64,000 bases of DNA from Enterocloster clostridioformis (lineage in GTDB: Bacteria; Bacillota; Clostridia; Lachnospirales; Lachnospiraceae): positions 2,108,001-2,172,000 of the forward strand of contig NZ_JAIWZC010000001.1 of NCBI RefSeq assembly GCF_020297485.1, written 5' to 3'. Under the pieces are notes generated by a model. That model was not told the DNA's origin, made no database searches, and saw only the letters and a program-made list of their open reading frames with translations. Made by a program: the position numbers and the translations under genes. Positions 63,999-64,000 of the stretch are shown here, one piece after another (positions within the stretch are counted from its first letter, which is position 1; every line of letters begins with the position of its first letter).

Positions 63999-64000
63999 AA

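Overview
The window looks like chromosome from a gut Lachnospiraceae bacterium, most likely of the Clostridium/Enterocloster clostridioforme-bolteae type. This is inferred, not searched. The signs are strong GGAGG ribosome sites, YesMN-type two-component systems beside sugar-binding lipoproteins, two multi-gene sugar ABC importers, a GntR-type AraR, RND/TolC-like genes in an otherwise Gram-positive gene set, and debris of Tn1549-like conjugative elements.

Layout. 0-5 kb: an HPr-like protein without the phosphorylated histidine, then a sugar-binding lipoprotein divergent from an AraC-type response regulator and YesM-type kinase. 5-14 kb: a tripartite RND exporter operon (adaptor, pump, two TolC-like proteins) facing an OmpR-type two-component system, with a small unrecognised ORF between. 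14-16 kb: a macrolide-efflux-like MFS gene cut to its first 66 codons but keeping a promoter, an Arg-Leu-Arg leader peptide and an attenuator, facing an intact MFS paralogue; then an alkyltransferase-like protein. 16-26 kb: one long minus-strand arabinose operon (binding protein, ATPase, permease, AraR, small membrane protein, AraA, AraB, AraD) behind a strong promoter with an AraR-type operator. 26-28 kb: a group II intron placed exactly after the terminator of the next operon. 28-36 kb: a YtfQRT-YjfF-like sugar importer with its own YesMN pair. 36-41 kb: an esterase, a ruined PAS/HD-GYP gene with a C11 run, IS remnants, and the housekeeping genes ywlG and holA.

40.7-43.5 kb is a small defence islet: a probable Kiwa pair (KwaA/KwaB), a decayed TOTE-type primase/helicase gene and a type I toxin/antisense RNA module, bounded by two imperfect 34-bp direct repeats. 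43.8-50.5 kb is a redox operon (LysR, MerR, flavoredoxin, two flavodoxins, carboxymuconolactone decarboxylase-cupin, aldo/keto reductase, DUF4405). It is interrupted by an IS200/IS605-type element whose TnpB has lost its first catalytic aspartate.

50.5-62.5 kb is an island bounded by broken integration/conjugation genes (serine recombinase, relaxase, tyrosine integrase). Its cargo is a compact catabolic set: DUF554 protein, Fe-S ene-reductase, two-domain esterase, SLC13 permease, split UxaA/SuyAB-type lyase, LysR regulator and DUF3237 protein. The combination suggests import, ester cleavage, enoate reduction and hydroxy-acid elimination. The substrate is unknown and this is the best candidate for an undescribed pathway. 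An IS630 element with a -1 frameshift site and a MITE sit side by side at one CTAG site. The window ends with a low-molecular-weight tyrosine phosphatase, remains of a beta-glucoside PTS/GH1 operon and the 3' end of a ComEC-like gene.
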